Source of the DNA: Franconibacter helveticus LMG 23732
GTDB lineage: Bacteria; Pseudomonadota; Gammaproteobacteria; Enterobacterales; Enterobacteriaceae
DNA length: 64,000 bases
Direction of reading: 5' to 3'
Assembly (NCBI RefSeq): GCF_000463115.2
Contig: NZ_AWFX01000003.1
Span: 1-64,000, forward strand
A program made the position numbers and the translations under genes. Positions 63,721 through 64,000 of the stretch are shown one piece after another (positions within the stretch are counted from its first letter, which is position 1; each line of letters starts with the position of its first letter). Below the pieces are notes generated by a model. That model was not told the origin of the DNA. It saw only the letters and a list, made by a program, of their open reading frames with translations, and did no database searches.

Positions 63721-64000
63721 TCAAACCAGCTGCTTGCGCTGATTCGACGGCGGAATAGATAAAGACTCTCGATACTTCGCTACAGTACGGCGGGCCACCA
63801 TGATGCCCTGGTCGGACAGCATAGAGGTCAGCTTACTGTCGCTCAGCGGCTTCGCGGGATTCTCCGCCGCTATTAATTTCTTCACCAGCGCGCGGATAGC
63901 GGTAGAGGAGGCTTCGCCGCCGCCTTCCGTATTCACATGGCTGGAGAAGAAATACTTCAGTTCAAAAATGCCCCGCGGGCTGTGCAGATACTTTTGCGTC
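63721..64000 (-). CDS. rpoN: RNA polymerase sigma-54 factor, C-terminal part
   Basis: Sigma 54 directs polymerase to -24/-12 promoters of nitrogen and other genes and needs enhancer-binding activators. Only about the last 92 residues are visible; the frame is open to the right edge. It contains [18 protein letters not shown] and the signature RpoN box [10 protein letters not shown] near the end, which contacts the -24 element. It heads the hpf-ptsN-rapZ-npr series. Confidence 0.96.
   Translation of the reverse strand, partial: TQKYLHSPRGIFELKYFFSSHVNTEGGGEASSTAIRALVKKLIAAENPAKPLSDSKLTSMLSDQGIMVARRTVAKYRESLSIPPSNQRKQLV

Overview
The window is chromosomal DNA of a gamma-proteobacterium of the family Enterobacteriaceae. 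Gene content and order follow the Escherichia coli 70-73 min region almost throughout (fis-dusB-prmA-panF-yhdT-accCB, acuI-csrD-mreBCD-yhdE-rng-yhdP-tldD, aaeR-aaeXAB-yhcO-yhcN-argR-mdh-degSQ-zapG-zapE-rplM-rpsI-sspAB, gltDB-yhcC-arcB-elbB-mtgA-npr-rapZ-ptsN-hpf-rpoN). Fis looks residue-for-residue like the E. coli protein. The GC-rich third positions and the accessory genes (aroQ and msrPQ next to accBC, an alpha-carbonic anhydrase beside fis, a full galactarate cluster beside tldD) suggest a Cronobacter/Enterobacter/Klebsiella-like genome, most likely Cronobacter. Genus and species are inference.

Layout. Bases 1-73 are the right end of an IS1 element that has cut an MHYT-GGDEF signalling gene (74-1015). 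The dusB-fis operon follows, then a periplasmic carbonic anhydrase, prmA, panF, yhdT and an aroQ-accB-accC unit. Next come msrPQ (periplasmic methionine sulfoxide repair), acuI, csrD, and the cell-shape/division block mreBCD-yhdE-rng-yhdP-tldD. From 24.6 to 32.3 kb lies a complete D-galactarate module: the regulator cdaR, the dehydratase garD, and a divergent garP-garL-garR-garK operon, with a CRP-like site between garD and garP. The aae efflux system follows (aaeR, aaeXAB), then a succinate-semialdehyde-dehydrogenase-like gene, yhcO, two yhcN-like genes, argR, mdh, the degS/degQ proteases, zapG, zapE, the ribosomal genes rplM-rpsI and sspAB.

Between sspB and gltD, where E. coli carries the sialic-acid (nan) operon, only nanE is recognisable, followed by about 700 bp of AT-rich, apparently decayed DNA. 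The window closes with gltDB, yhcC, arcB with the ArcZ small RNA gene at its 3' side, elbB-mtgA, and the nitrogen-PTS cluster npr-rapZ-ptsN-hpf-rpoN. rpoN runs off the right edge.

Most of the window is conserved core genome and I found no convincing undescribed multi-gene system. The points most worth a second look are the IS1 disruption, the decayed sspB-gltD interval with its orphan nanE, a leader hairpin that could occlude the msrP start codon, a perfect 15-bp inverted repeat between msrQ and aroQ, and a short internal deletion in yhcC. No tRNA, rRNA, CRISPR array or prophage was seen.
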